The notes under the pieces are model-generated. The model was not told the origin of the DNA, did no database searches, and was given only the letters and a program-made list of their open reading frames with translations. From an uncultured Bacteroidales bacterium (GTDB taxonomy: Bacteria; Bacteroidota; Bacteroidia; Bacteroidales; UBA932), in contig CAJODR010000009.1 in the NCBI GenBank assembly GCA_905233275.1, positions 86,011 through 150,010 of the forward strand: DNA of 64,000 bases. Direction: 5' to 3'. Within the stretch, counting starts at the first letter, position 1, and each line of letters starts with the position of its first letter. Made by a program: the position numbers and the translations under genes. Of this stretch, positions 16,432 through 24,818 are shown one piece after another.

Positions 16432-17424
16432 ATGAAACGTATTGCTTTTTTGATGGCCCTGCTGCTTGTCGCTTCATGCGGCGGGAAGAAAACTGAGAGG
16501 AATTACAGGATTGACGGCAAATTCTCTGCTGAGGATGGTGCCACCGTCTATCTGATTGACCTTGAGAAGAATGACACACTCGGCGTCTCCAACGTGACTG
16601 GCGGAGCATTCTCCTTTGAGGGGAGCATTGATTCTCCCACTTATGTTTATGTCGGACGAGGCAGGGAGAGGGTGCGTTTCATAATGGAGCAAGGCAATGT
16701 GTCCGTGGATCTGGACGAAAGGACTGTTGAGGGCACTCCCATGGTTGACGAATATGTTGCCTACAATCACCGGTTCTACGGTTTCGACAGTTTCAGCGAG
16801 GAGGGTAGGAAAGCCCAGGCCGACCTGGCTGATTCGATGATTCTCGCCCATAAGATTGACCTGATGGGAGCTCTCGTGATGGAGGATCTGGCATTCAAGG
16901 ACCCGGAGCGCTTTCTCATTCGCTATGAAGAAGTGTCCGATGAGGTCAGGAGCTTTTCGGTAGTCGACAGGGCATATAGGAATATAAAACTCGTGGAGAG
17001 CACCTCGCCCGGCATGATGTTTACCGATTACACCGTGGCTGGAGGCAATCCTGACGGGACAGATGTCAGCCTGTCCGACTATGTGGGCAAGGGGAGGTAT
17101 ATTCTCCTGGATCACTGGGCCTCGTGGTGCGGCCCCTGCAAGGCGGAGATTCCCCATATCAGGAAGGTATGGGATGCATTCCACGGCGATAAATTCGAAG
17201 TTGTCAGCATCGCGGTCAGCGACGCGCGTGAAGATACCGAGAAAGCACTTGCGACGCTGGATATGCCATGGCCGCAGATATTTGACGGCGGCAAAATTCC
17301 TCAGGAGATATACGGGGTATCGGCCATTCCGCATCTTATCCTGTTCGCTCCCGATGGGACCATCGCCGCCCGCGGCATGCGCGGTGAAGAGATTTACGAA
17401 ACAATAGCACAATTCATAAAATGA
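16432..17424 (+). CDS. Thiol-disulfide oxidoreductase lipoprotein (DUF4369 + TlpA-like)
   Basis: The signal peptide ends with lipobox VASC. DUF4369 occupies about residues 25-115 (RIDGKFSAEDGATVYLIDL, GGAFSFEGSI). The C-terminal TlpA/thioredoxin domain has an intact WCGPC at 232-236 within HWASWCGPCKAEIPHIRKV and the cis-Pro in GVSAIPHLILFAPDG. It should reduce or isomerise disulfides outside the cytoplasm. At 330 residues it is close to typical. Contrast the Cys-less paralogue at 5.1 kb. Its stop overlaps the following gene by 4 bp. Confidence 0.92.
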   Translation: MKRIAFLMALLLVASCGGKKTERNYRIDGKFSAEDGATVYLIDLEKNDTLGVSNVTGGAFSFEGSIDSPTYVYVGRGRERVRFIMEQGNVSVDLDERTVEGTPMVDEYVAYNHRFYGFDSFSEEGRKAQADLADSMILAHKIDLMGALVMEDLAFKDPERFLIRYEEVSDEVRSFSVVDRAYRNIKLVESTSPGMMFTDYTVAGGNPDGTDVSLSDYVGKGRYILLDHWASWCGPCKAEIPHIRKVWDAFHGDKFEVVSIAVSDAREDTEKALATLDMPWPQIFDGGKIPQEIYGVSAIPHLILFAPDGTIAARGMRGEEIYETIAQFIK

Positions 17425-18072
17425 GACGCACATTCACCCTACTCCTGCTACTTTCGTCACTGCAGCTTTTGGGGCAGGAACGGGAGCCGCTATGGCCCAA
17501 AAACAAGATGCCCGATGCTCCCATGGCCCTGATGGACCAGGGATGGGTCATCGACGTCTCTGAAATCGAAAGTTGCTCCAAGAGCGGAATCGCAGGTTTC
17601 ATCATCAAGCTGACAAGCGGCAAGTAACTGCGGTTTTCCAATGTCGGCCAGAAGATGCGCGAAGGGATAGAAGCCGCGATTGAGGCCCACAGAGGCGACT
17701 CCATTCCTGAGTCTCCTGCTCCCGAAGCCGCTCCCCAGGACGCTGCCGCCGGGCCTGAAGCCGCACCCGCTGCGGAGATTGACCCCGCCGATGTCAGCGC
17801 CAACAAGGTGATGGCTATACTTGCGTATTTCGGCATCCTCGTGCTGATTCCCCTGTTTGCCGCCAAGGAGTCGAAGTTTGCCCGCTTCCATGCCAACCAG
17901 GGCTTGATTCTGCTCATTTGCGAAGCCGTAATATTCTTTATCGGCAGTAGCCGCCCTGGCGTGGATACTATATATTGCTGTCGGCGTCTTTGCCATCATC
18001 GGCATCATCAACGCCGCCAAGGGAGAAGCCAAACCTCTGCCCTTCATCGGGAACTTCAAGATTATCAGCTAA
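17421..18072 (+). pseudogene. Broken secreted/membrane protein gene (DUF4870-like end)
   Basis: The frame starts MRRTFTLLLLLSSLQLLGQ (signal peptide) and meets TAA at 17625-17627 after KLTSGK. The same frame continues LRFSNVGQKMREGIEAA, an acidic/proline linker, then a membrane region VMAILAYFGILVLIPLF and SKFARFHANQGLILLI, which resembles DUF4870/Tic20-like proteins. Near 17945 a +1 shift is needed to continue VAALAWILYIAVGVFAIIGIINAAKGEAKPLPFIGNFKI to the stop at 18072. Total length is 3n+1. One nonsense codon plus one frameshift make an inactive gene likely, unless these are sequence errors. Confidence 0.7.
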
Positions 18073-18416
18073 GGAAGGCCTCGGCTTATCCACAGGTAAG
18101 CCCGTCATGCCATAAGTGATACTACAGCCGCATGCAGCCGGGAGCGCAGATTGCCTGTGCTCCCGGTTGATGTATACTCATGTGGTACCATCGGTTAACT
18201 CCTATGGCACTATCAACTGATGAAATCGGGGCTGATGGAAGTCGCTTCGCTTCTTTGCACATCCCTCGGTCACCGGGAGCAAGGCAAATCGGGGTGAGAC
18301 TTCGTCTCTTTTTGCATGCCGGCACGTCCTTACCCCTCACTCACCTTTGGGATTTCGTCGGGCTAACGCCCTCCGACATCCCTGCCCGCCTGCGGTGGGC
18401 TTTGCATAAAGCTATC
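18073..18416. other. Gene-free, highly structured intergenic stretch
   Basis: No convincing coding sequence. It contains several strong inverted repeats: 18138-18166 (CCGGGAGC/GCTCCCGG outer stem, extendable to about 12 bp), GAGAC/GTCTC at 18296-18308 followed by TTTTT, 18349-18382 (GGGAT/ATCCC enclosing GTCGG/CCGAC) and 18384-18400 (GCCCGCC/GGTGGGC). It could be a dispersed intergenic repeat or an RNA element; I recognise no Rfam family. Confidence 0.4.
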
Positions 18417-18453
18417 AAAAAATCGCGTTCAAGCAAGCTTGACGCGATTTTTT
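18417..18453 (-). terminator. Bidirectional terminator-like hairpin after tRNA-Ser(CGA)
   Basis: An 11-bp outer stem AAAAAATCGCG/CGCGATTTTTT encloses a TCAAGC/GCTTGA arm. T-runs occur on both strands. It lies 12 bp past the 3' end of the reverse-strand tRNA. Confidence 0.75.
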
Positions 18454-18465
18454 GCTACCTTTCTG

Positions 18466-18552
18466 CGGTGAGTGAGGGATTCGAACCCCCGGTACGCTCA
18501 CACGTACACCTGTTTTCGAGGCAGGCTCCTTCAACCACTCGGACAACTCACC
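18466..18552 (-). tRNA. tRNA-Ser (anticodon CGA)
   Basis: The reverse strand folds with acceptor GGTGAGT/ACTCACC, discriminator G, a long variable arm (GTACGTGTGAGCGTAC region), T-arm GGGGGTTCGAATCCC and anticodon loop CTCGAAA, giving anticodon CGA for UCG codons. The top of the anticodon stem has a C-A mismatch. CCA is not encoded. Confidence 0.93.
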
Positions 18553-18573
18553 GGGGTTGTGGTTATGGGGATG

Positions 18574-18604
18574 CAAAGGTAACACTATTTTTTATTTTTT
18601 GCAA
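18574..18604 (-). promoter_or_regulatory. Promoter of tRNA-Ser(CGA)
   Basis: On the reverse strand, TTG (18604-18602) and TACCTTTG (18581-18574) are 20 bp apart. The -33 box abuts that of the divergent tRNA-Ser(UGA) promoter. Confidence 0.7.
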
Positions 18605-18629
18605 TTATCCGAATTAAGTCGTAAATTTG
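18599..18629 (+). promoter_or_regulatory. Promoter of tRNA-Ser(UGA)
   Basis: TTG at 18599-18601 and TAAATTTG at 18622-18629 are 20 bp apart, 28 bp before the tRNA. Confidence 0.7.
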
Positions 18630-18657
18630 TCGTCCCTTTTGGAGGAATTGATATATT

Positions 18658-18742
18658 GGAGGAATGGCCGAGTGGTCGATGGCGGCAGTCTTGAAAACTG
18701 TTGTACGGCAACGTACCGGGGGTTCGAATCCCTCTTCCTCCG
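18658..18742 (+). tRNA. tRNA-Ser (anticodon UGA)
   Basis: Acceptor GGAGGAA/TTCCTCC with discriminator G, anticodon stem GCAGT/ACTGT and loop CTTGAAA giving UGA for UCA codons. It has a class II variable arm (GTACGGCAACGTAC) and T-arm GGGGGTTCGAATCCC. CCA is not encoded. A rho-independent terminator follows. Confidence 0.95.
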
Positions 18743-18760
18743 CGGAAAGGCAGCACAATG

Positions 18761-18795
18761 GCGCATCGGATTTATTCGGTGCGCTTTTTTCTTTT
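18761..18795 (+). terminator. Rho-independent terminator after tRNA-Ser(UGA)
   Basis: GCGCATCG (18761-18768) pairs with CGGTGCGC (18777-18784) across an 8-nt loop. TTTTTTCTTTT follows. Confidence 0.85.
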
Positions 18796-18821
18796 GGGGC
18801 GAATCCTTCTTATATTTTTGC

Positions 18822-18829
18822 TATATTTG
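18822..18829 (+). promoter_or_regulatory. -7 box of serB
   Basis: TATATTTG lies 21 bp before the serB ATG, after the tRNA terminator. The -33 element is unclear. Confidence 0.5.
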
Positions 18830-18850
18830 TAGTTATTCGCATAAGAATCT

Positions 18851-20086
18851 ATGGACAACAGGAAAGAACAGATACTTATCCGCATCTCTGGGAAGGACCG
18901 TATCGGCCTGACGAATGAGGTGATGAGCATCCTCTCACGCTACGATGCCACGATTCTGGACATCGGGCAGGCGGATATCCACAGCACACTTTCGCTCGGT
19001 ATTCTCATCCGGATTGACAACCATCTTGCCGGGGATGTGATGAAGGAGCTCCTCTTTAAGACGACGGAGCTCGGTGTCACCATCGGCTTTGAACCTGTCC
19101 CGGACGACGAATATGAGGCCTGGGCAGGGCGGCAGGGGCGCAACCGCTACATTCTCACCGTCATCGGCCGGAGCCTCAGCGCAGCCCAGATCGAGGCCGC
19201 GACCGGAATTATCGCCCGCCACGAACTCAATATCGACGCCATCAAGCGCCTTACCGGCAGGATGAGCATCGAGCATCCCGAACGGAATGTCCGCGCCTGC
19301 GTCGAATTCTCCATTCGCGGCAGCTTGGATGACAAGGAGGCCTTCCAGAGCGAATTAATGGCTATTTCCGCCGGCAGCGGGATTGACTTCTCCTTCCAAA
19401 AGGACGACATGTACCGACGGATGCGGCGCCTGATCTGCTTCGACATGGATTCGACGCTGATCCAGACCGAATGTATAGACGAATTGGCACGCCGTCACGG
19501 AGTAGGGGAGCAGGTCGCAGCCATTACCGAGAGGGCGATGAGGGGCGAGATCGACTTCCGCGAGAGCTTCACCGAAAGGGTGGCTCTGCTGAAGGGGCTT
19601 GATGTATCCGTGATGCAGGACATTGCGGACAATCTTCCCATTACGGAAGGCACCGACCGCCTCATGACGGTCTTGAAGACCTGCGGGTACAAAATTGCCA
19701 TACTTTCCGGCGGGTTTACATTCTTCGGAGAATATCTCCAGCGCCGCTACGGCATCGACTACATGTATGCCAACGAACTCGAAGTCGGAGAAGACGGCCG
19801 GCTCACAGGCCGTTACGTGGGAGATATCGTGGACGGACGCCGGAAAGCAGACCTTCTCAAACTGATTGCTCAGACCGAGAAGGTCAATATCGCCCAAACC
19901 ATAGCCGTAGGAGACGGTGCCAACGATCTTCCGATGCTGCTCGAAGCCGGTCTCGGCATCGCATTCCACGCCAAACCGCGTGTCAAGGCGAGCGCCCGCC
20001 AGAGTCTCAGCACTATCGGCCTGGACGGTATCCTCTATTTCCTCGGCTTCAAAGACAGCCATCTTGGCATCCAGGGACAATTGTAA
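18851..20086 (+). CDS. serB: Phosphoserine phosphatase with ACT domains
   Basis: Hydrolyses phosphoserine to serine, the last step of serine biosynthesis. Residues 1-180 contain two ACT-type regulatory modules (ILIRISGKDRIGLTNEVMSIL; then LTVIGRSLSAAQIEAATGII). The HAD domain starts at LICFDMDSTLIQTECIDELA with nucleophile Asp198 and Asp200, continues with ILSGGFTFFGEYLQ and ends with VGDGANDLPML. At 411 residues it matches the ACT-fused form seen in other bacteria; ACT domains probably sense serine. It stands alone between its own promoter and the pectinesterase gene. Confidence 0.95.
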   Translation: MDNRKEQILIRISGKDRIGLTNEVMSILSRYDATILDIGQADIHSTLSLGILIRIDNHLAGDVMKELLFKTTELGVTIGFEPVPDDEYEAWAGRQGRNRYILTVIGRSLSAAQIEAATGIIARHELNIDAIKRLTGRMSIEHPERNVRACVEFSIRGSLDDKEAFQSELMAISAGSGIDFSFQKDDMYRRMRRLICFDMDSTLIQTECIDELARRHGVGEQVAAITERAMRGEIDFRESFTERVALLKGLDVSVMQDIADNLPITEGTDRLMTVLKTCGYKIAILSGGFTFFGEYLQRRYGIDYMYANELEVGEDGRLTGRYVGDIVDGRRKADLLKLIAQTEKVNIAQTIAVGDGANDLPMLLEAGLGIAFHAKPRVKASARQSLSTIGLDGILYFLGFKDSHLGIQGQL

Positions 20087-20096
20087 ATTATTATAT

Positions 20097-21851
20097 ATGA
20101 AACGAATACTGCTTTTATGCTCCGCGATGGCCATGCTTATGGCGTCTTGCGGTGAAAAGGGAGAGGAGAAGAATGAGGGCAATGATCAGCCCGAAGTCGT
20201 GACCGGAGAGGTAAAACTGGCCAGTGGACAGGAAAAGACCATCAATCTTCCGTCCGCAGGGGGATCCGCTACTGTGAGTTTCTCCGCCAACAAGTCCTGG
20301 AGGGCCACTCCGGCAGACAACTGGCTGAAAGTGTCCCAGTCCAGCGGCTCTTCCGGCTCGGTATCCCTGACCGTTTCCGCTGAGGCGAATACAGTCTCGG
20401 CCGTGCGCTCCACAACGCTCACCCTTGCCTGCGACAAGTCCACAGTGGTCCTGACCGTCAATCAGGAGGCGGGTCAGGTTGTTGCCGCCGCAATCCCGGT
20501 CGATGCGCCGCTTGTGCTCGAACTTGATTCGGCGCCCACGCTGGGGACGGCCGGGAGCATAAAGGTATTCGACAAGTCGGGAAAACAGGTGGACGAGATG
20601 AATCTCGCGGATCTCCAGAATGTGACGGTCCGTGAAGACGGGCAGATGATTCCGAAGGAGCAACTTACGGACGAGACGCTGATGAACACGACCCTCGATG
20701 TCCTTCGTTCCGGAAATCGCTATCGCATAGTTCATTACACGCCTCTCAGGATTGACGGTAAAAAGCTCGTCGTCAAGCTCCACAGCGGCGTTCTCGGCTA
20801 CGGCGGCGAGTACTACGTCACGATGGACGCAGGTGTCATAAGCGGCCACAAGGGTATCGCCAAAGGCGAATGGACATTCACCACCAAAACCGCCCCCGCA
20901 TCGACGACCGTCAGCGTAAATCCCGACGGATCGGGTGACTTCTGCACCGTCCAGGGCGCGCTGTCATACGCATCCACGCTCGACAAGTCCGCTGCAGTGA
21001 CAATTAACCTCGCGGCCGGTACCTACAGGGAAATGCTTTTCATGCGCGAAAAGGAGAATGTGACCATCAAGGGTGCCTCCCGCGACGGCTCCGTCATCGA
21101 ATACGCCAACAACGAGAGCTACTGCTCCGGCAGCGGCAAGAGCACGTCATCAATTCCGGCTTCCGGTGCAAAGATCGGTGCCGCCGGCGGCCGCGGACTG
21201 GCCCTGTTTGAGAACTGCAACAATCTCCGTCTCGAAACCCTCACAATCCACAATTCCTTCGGCTCCGAAAGGGGCCAGGCGGAGTGCATTTACTTCAACA
21301 GCGGCTCCAACGCCCACAGGCTCACGATTGAGGACTGCGCTCTCCTCTCGCTGCAGGACACCTTCCTCTGCAAGGGCGAAGTCTGGGTCCACAAGAGCCT
21401 CATCGCGGGTCACTGCGACTTCATCTGGGGCTATCCCAAAGCCTGCCTCTTCGAGGAATGCGAAATCCGCGCAGAAGCCGCCGGCTACATCGTCCAGGCG
21501 CGTGTCCAGGGCGAAAACGACAAAGGCTTCGTCTTCCTCAACTGCCACCTCACTGCCAAGAGCGGCGTCAAGGACGGTGCCATGTACCTCGCCAGAAGCG
21601 GCGGTAAAAGCAGCGATTACGACAATGTCACCTTCATAAACTGCAAAATGGAAAGTGTCATAGCCCCCACAGGCTGGTACACCGACCCCAAACCCAATCC
21701 CGAAACCCCCACAGCCACTTCCGGCTGGAAAGAATACGGCTCAGTGGGCGGTAGTGGCCAATCCATTACGTCGCACAATGCCTACGGCAAAACCCTCACC
21801 GCCGAAGAAGCCGCTCCTTACATGTCAAAAGATAAAGTACTTGGTTGGTAA
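20097..21851 (+). CDS. BACON-domain lipoprotein pectinesterase (CE8)
   Basis: De-esterifies methylated pectin, exposing polygalacturonate. Signal peptide with lipobox LMASC. A BACON module covers about 40-126 (TINLPSAGGSATVSFSANKSW ... WLKVSQSSGSSGS ... TVVLTVNQEA), followed by an Ig-like segment. The parallel beta-helix CE8 domain starts near 270 (VNPDGSGDFCTVQGALSYA). Catalytic Asp421 lies in LLSLQDTFLCKG and Asp441 in GHCDFIWGYPKACLF; GQAECIYF supplies the oxyanion Gln. The ATG was chosen at the signal peptide; the frame runs open further upstream inside serB. Its TAA is directly followed by the GH20 ATG without spacer. Confidence 0.93.
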   Translation: MKRILLLCSAMAMLMASCGEKGEEKNEGNDQPEVVTGEVKLASGQEKTINLPSAGGSATVSFSANKSWRATPADNWLKVSQSSGSSGSVSLTVSAEANTVSAVRSTTLTLACDKSTVVLTVNQEAGQVVAAAIPVDAPLVLELDSAPTLGTAGSIKVFDKSGKQVDEMNLADLQNVTVREDGQMIPKEQLTDETLMNTTLDVLRSGNRYRIVHYTPLRIDGKKLVVKLHSGVLGYGGEYYVTMDAGVISGHKGIAKGEWTFTTKTAPASTTVSVNPDGSGDFCTVQGALSYASTLDKSAAVTINLAAGTYREMLFMREKENVTIKGASRDGSVIEYANNESYCSGSGKSTSSIPASGAKIGAAGGRGLALFENCNNLRLETLTIHNSFGSERGQAECIYFNSGSNAHRLTIEDCALLSLQDTFLCKGEVWVHKSLIAGHCDFIWGYPKACLFEECEIRAEAAGYIVQARVQGENDKGFVFLNCHLTAKSGVKDGAMYLARSGGKSSDYDNVTFINCKMESVIAPTGWYTDPKPNPETPTATSGWKEYGSVGGSGQSITSHNAYGKTLTAEEAAPYMSKDKVLGW

Positions 21852-23777
21852 ATGAAAAAGATATTTGTAGTTGTTTTAGGATTAATATCCACCGGAATAG
21901 TGTGGGGACAGGAGATTGATGTGGTGCCGGCGCCGGTGGAGGTGAAGTATACGGGCGGTGTGGCGAATGTGGAGAATGAGCTTGGGGTGGTGATTGGGAG
22001 CAGGGCGTTCACCCAGGCGGTGAAGAAGCTCGATCCGGCGATCAAGGAGGAGGCGTATCGTCTGACGCTGACCGATAAGGGATACCGTATCGAGGCGATG
22101 ACGGAGATTGGTGTCATTCGCGCGAAGTCGACCCTGAGCCAGCTGGGAGAGGGGACGCCGGCGTGCGTGATATTCGATTATCCGCGATTCACTTACCGTG
22201 GATTCATGCTGGACATTTCCCGGCATTTCCGTACGAAAGACTTTATAATCAAGCAGATAGAAGCGCTGGCGACACTGAAGATCAATGTCCTGCACCTTCA
22301 TCTTACCGATGCTGCCGGATGGCGGATTCAGATAGACAGATATCCGCGTCTGACATCGCAGGCTGCATGGAGGGTGGGGGAGACCTGGCAGGAATGGTGC
22401 GACAGGGGGTATCGCTATTCGACCGAAGGTGCACCCGATGCATACGGCGGATATCTCACCAAAGATGATGTCCGTGAGATTCTGGCGGCAGCCGACAAGT
22501 ATGCGATTACGGTGATTCCCGAGATCGAGATGCCCGGTCACAGCCAGGAGGTCGTCAGGGCCTATCCGGAAGTCGGCTGCTACCCGACCAGCGATGACCT
22601 GTGTCCCGGCAAGGAGGCCACATTCGAATTCCTTGAGGGCGTGCTTGATGAGATCATCGATCTGTTCCCTTCTCATTATATTCATATAGGCGGTGACGAG
22701 GCAGGAAAGGCCGATTGGCACAATTGCCCCGACTGCCAGGCGAGGATGAAGGCGGAGGGGCTTTCCTCCGTCGAGGAGCTCCAGAGCTATCTCGTGCGCC
22801 GTATCGAGACTTACCTCCGTTCCCGCGGCCGCGACCTTATCGGCTGGGACGAAATCCTCGAAGGCGGCTTGTCGCCGAATGCCACCGTGATGTCCTGGAG
22901 AGGCACCCAGGGCGGAATCGACGCGATGAAGGAAGGCCACGATGCTATCATGACTCCTGGCGGATTCTGCTACTTTGACAAGGCCCAGGACGCCCCGGTT
23001 TTCGAGCCCAAGGCCATTGGCGGTTGCCTGCCTTTCGGGCGCGTTGCTTCATACGATCCGGAAGCCGGTATTCCGGAAGAATGCAAACCATACCTGAAGG
23101 GCCTGCAGGCCAATCTCTGGCACGAATACATTCCGGAACCGTACCATACCGAGTACATGACTTACCCGCGCATCGCAGCACTCGCCGAGACCGGATGGTC
23201 GCCTGCGGGCGAAAAGAAAGCTCTTCGCGAGAGGGCGATAAAATGGGCTGATTCGCTCCGTGACGGCAGCCTGACCGGAAAGACCTTCAAGGTATTCGAC
23301 CTCCGTGCCGAAAGAGGCCAGAGGCCGGAATCGCTGGTTCCCGCCGAGCACCTTGCCCGCGGCAAAAAGGTCATCTACACCACACCCTGGCATCCTTCAT
23401 ACGTGGCTGGCGCCGAATTGGCACTCACTGACGGCAGGAGGGGCGACTGGTCATTCGCCGACGGCGCATGGCAGGGGTTCCTTTCCGACGTGGATGTGAC
23501 GGTGGATCTCGGCAGTGTGATGCCGGTCCATTACGCAGGGGCGACATTCCTTTCCGAGCCTGGCCCGTGGATTTTCCTCCCGAGAAAGGTTACCATCCTG
23601 CTTTCCGAGGACGGAGTGGCATTCCGCGAAGCGGCTGTGATTGACAAGGAGGTATCCGGGGAGCCTGACGGATTTGTAACTTACGGTTCGGTGCTGTCGG
23701 GGCAGGCCCGCTATGTCCGCATCAAAGCCGACCGTTACAAGGAATGGCTCTTCGTTGACGAGATCATTGTCAATTAG
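21852..23777 (+). CDS. Beta-N-acetylhexosaminidase (GH20)
   Basis: Removes terminal GlcNAc/GalNAc from glycans. Signal peptide (cleavage near residue 19-20), a GH20b N-terminal domain, then the catalytic barrel with FDYPRFTYRGFMLDISRHF, INVLHLHLTDAAGWR and the catalytic D282-E283 pair in HIGGDEAGKADW. About 130 C-terminal residues (VDLGSVMPVHYAGATFLSE ... ARYVRIKADRYKEWLFVDEIIV) look like an F5/8-type carbohydrate-binding module. The 641-residue length is typical for Bacteroidales enzymes. It is transcribed with the pectinesterase, a small pectin/host-glycan degradation pair. Confidence 0.95.
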   Translation: MKKIFVVVLGLISTGIVWGQEIDVVPAPVEVKYTGGVANVENELGVVIGSRAFTQAVKKLDPAIKEEAYRLTLTDKGYRIEAMTEIGVIRAKSTLSQLGEGTPACVIFDYPRFTYRGFMLDISRHFRTKDFIIKQIEALATLKINVLHLHLTDAAGWRIQIDRYPRLTSQAAWRVGETWQEWCDRGYRYSTEGAPDAYGGYLTKDDVREILAAADKYAITVIPEIEMPGHSQEVVRAYPEVGCYPTSDDLCPGKEATFEFLEGVLDEIIDLFPSHYIHIGGDEAGKADWHNCPDCQARMKAEGLSSVEELQSYLVRRIETYLRSRGRDLIGWDEILEGGLSPNATVMSWRGTQGGIDAMKEGHDAIMTPGGFCYFDKAQDAPVFEPKAIGGCLPFGRVASYDPEAGIPEECKPYLKGLQANLWHEYIPEPYHTEYMTYPRIAALAETGWSPAGEKKALRERAIKWADSLRDGSLTGKTFKVFDLRAERGQRPESLVPAEHLARGKKVIYTTPWHPSYVAGAELALTDGRRGDWSFADGAWQGFLSDVDVTVDLGSVMPVHYAGATFLSEPGPWIFLPRKVTILLSEDGVAFREAAVIDKEVSGEPDGFVTYGSVLSGQARYVRIKADRYKEWLFVDEIIVN

Positions 23778-23797
23778 CCCGGTCCGCCTCATTATTT

Positions 23798-23848
23798 CAG
23801 CCTGTATTGTTACACAATTCCAAGAATAATTGTTAACTTTACAGGCTG
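23798..23848. repeat. Interrupted inverted repeat between GH20 and FKBP genes
   Basis: CAGCCTGTA (23798-23806) and TACAGGCTG (23840-23848) are perfect complements 33 bp apart. A direct repeat ATTGTTA occurs inside at 23806-23812 and 23829-23835. No T-run follows, so a protein-binding or RNA-leader role is as likely as termination. Confidence 0.45.
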
Positions 23849-23875
23849 AAACGAAATATATTAAAACTCAAAGAT

Positions 23876-24812
23876 ATGTCTGAAACTACAATTCCGGTCA
23901 TGCCCGCCGAAAGTGGCAAGAAAAAACCTGTAGCACTGTACGTTATCCTCGCAATCCTCGCCATCGGCGTGATCGTCGAAGGAGTTCTCCTTTATCGTGC
24001 CCACAGCAAGCTCAGCAACCCCACCAAGAGCACTCATCGAGAGTGTCCAGTCCGGCAAGGAAGGATTCGAGACCGTAAAGGATGAGGCCGGCAACGATAT
24101 CCAGATCGTAAAGCGTGATTCCCGCGGCGCCCTCAAAACCGAGATGGACTCCGTGAGCTATGTCATCGGTCTCAACCTCGGCTTCCAGCTCCAGGAGCAG
24201 TACAACAACAAAGAATTCGCATTTGACCTCTCCCGCGTTTTCCAGGGTATGGTCGAATTCGTCGATATGTACAAGGACAACACCGAGGAAAATCCCGTGG
24301 ATCCCAATTCCGAGGCATTCATGAGGTCATTCCGCGTCAATATCATGGAGGACAATCCTCTTGGCGCATTCTTCACACGCAAGCAGGAGGAAGCCCAGAA
24401 GAAGGCAGAGGAAGAGCGCGCAAAGATCGCCGCCGAGAACCTTGAGAAAGGCCAGGCATTCCTCGCAGAGAATGCCCAGAAAGAAGGCGTACAGGTCTCC
24501 GAGAGCGGTCTCCAGTACATCATTCTCGAGCCCGGCAACGACAAGAGGGCTGACGAAAACCAGAAATGCAACGTCAAGTACAAAGGCTCATTCATCGACG
24601 GCGAAGTCTTCGACGACAGCGGCGATGAGGCCCGTCAGTTCACCCGTGCAGGTGTTGTCAAGGGCTTCGGCGAGGGTCTTTCCCTCATCGGCGAAGGCGG
24701 CCACATCATGCTCTACATTCCTTCAGAGCTCGGTTACGGCGAAGGCAACTACCGCATCGGCCCCAACCAGGTCCTCGTATTCGACGTCACTCTCGTTTCC
24801 ATCGAAAAGTAA
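23876..24812 (+). pseudogene. FKBP-type peptidyl-prolyl isomerase with frameshift near its N-terminus
   Basis: The first frame encodes a membrane anchor (ALYVILAILAIGVIVEGVLLY, about residues 21-42) and runs into noise after LSNPTK. From about 24030 a shifted frame carries ALIESVQSGKEGFE and a complete Mip-like isomerase: the FKBP_N helix region (MDSVSYVIGLNLGFQLQEQ), a charged helical linker and the FKBP domain (KCNVKYKGSFIDGEVFDDS, GFGEGLSLIGEGGHIMLYIPSELGYGEG). Removing one base at the AAGAGC site restores one 312-codon frame (total 3n+1). An internal ATG at 23997 would give only a soluble product. The tandem paralogue downstream is intact. Confidence 0.8.
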
Positions 24813-24818
24813 TCTGAT

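Noticed and set aside
18180..18617. Open frame spanning the intergenic block and antisense of tRNA-Ser
   Set aside because: It reads through a tRNA and a terminator; the protein part is the usual artefact of tRNA antisense.
18639..18665. Short direct repeat TTGGAGGAAT before tRNA-Ser(UGA)
   Set aside because: The second copy is simply the tRNA acceptor start; one 10-bp match is not enough for an attachment site.
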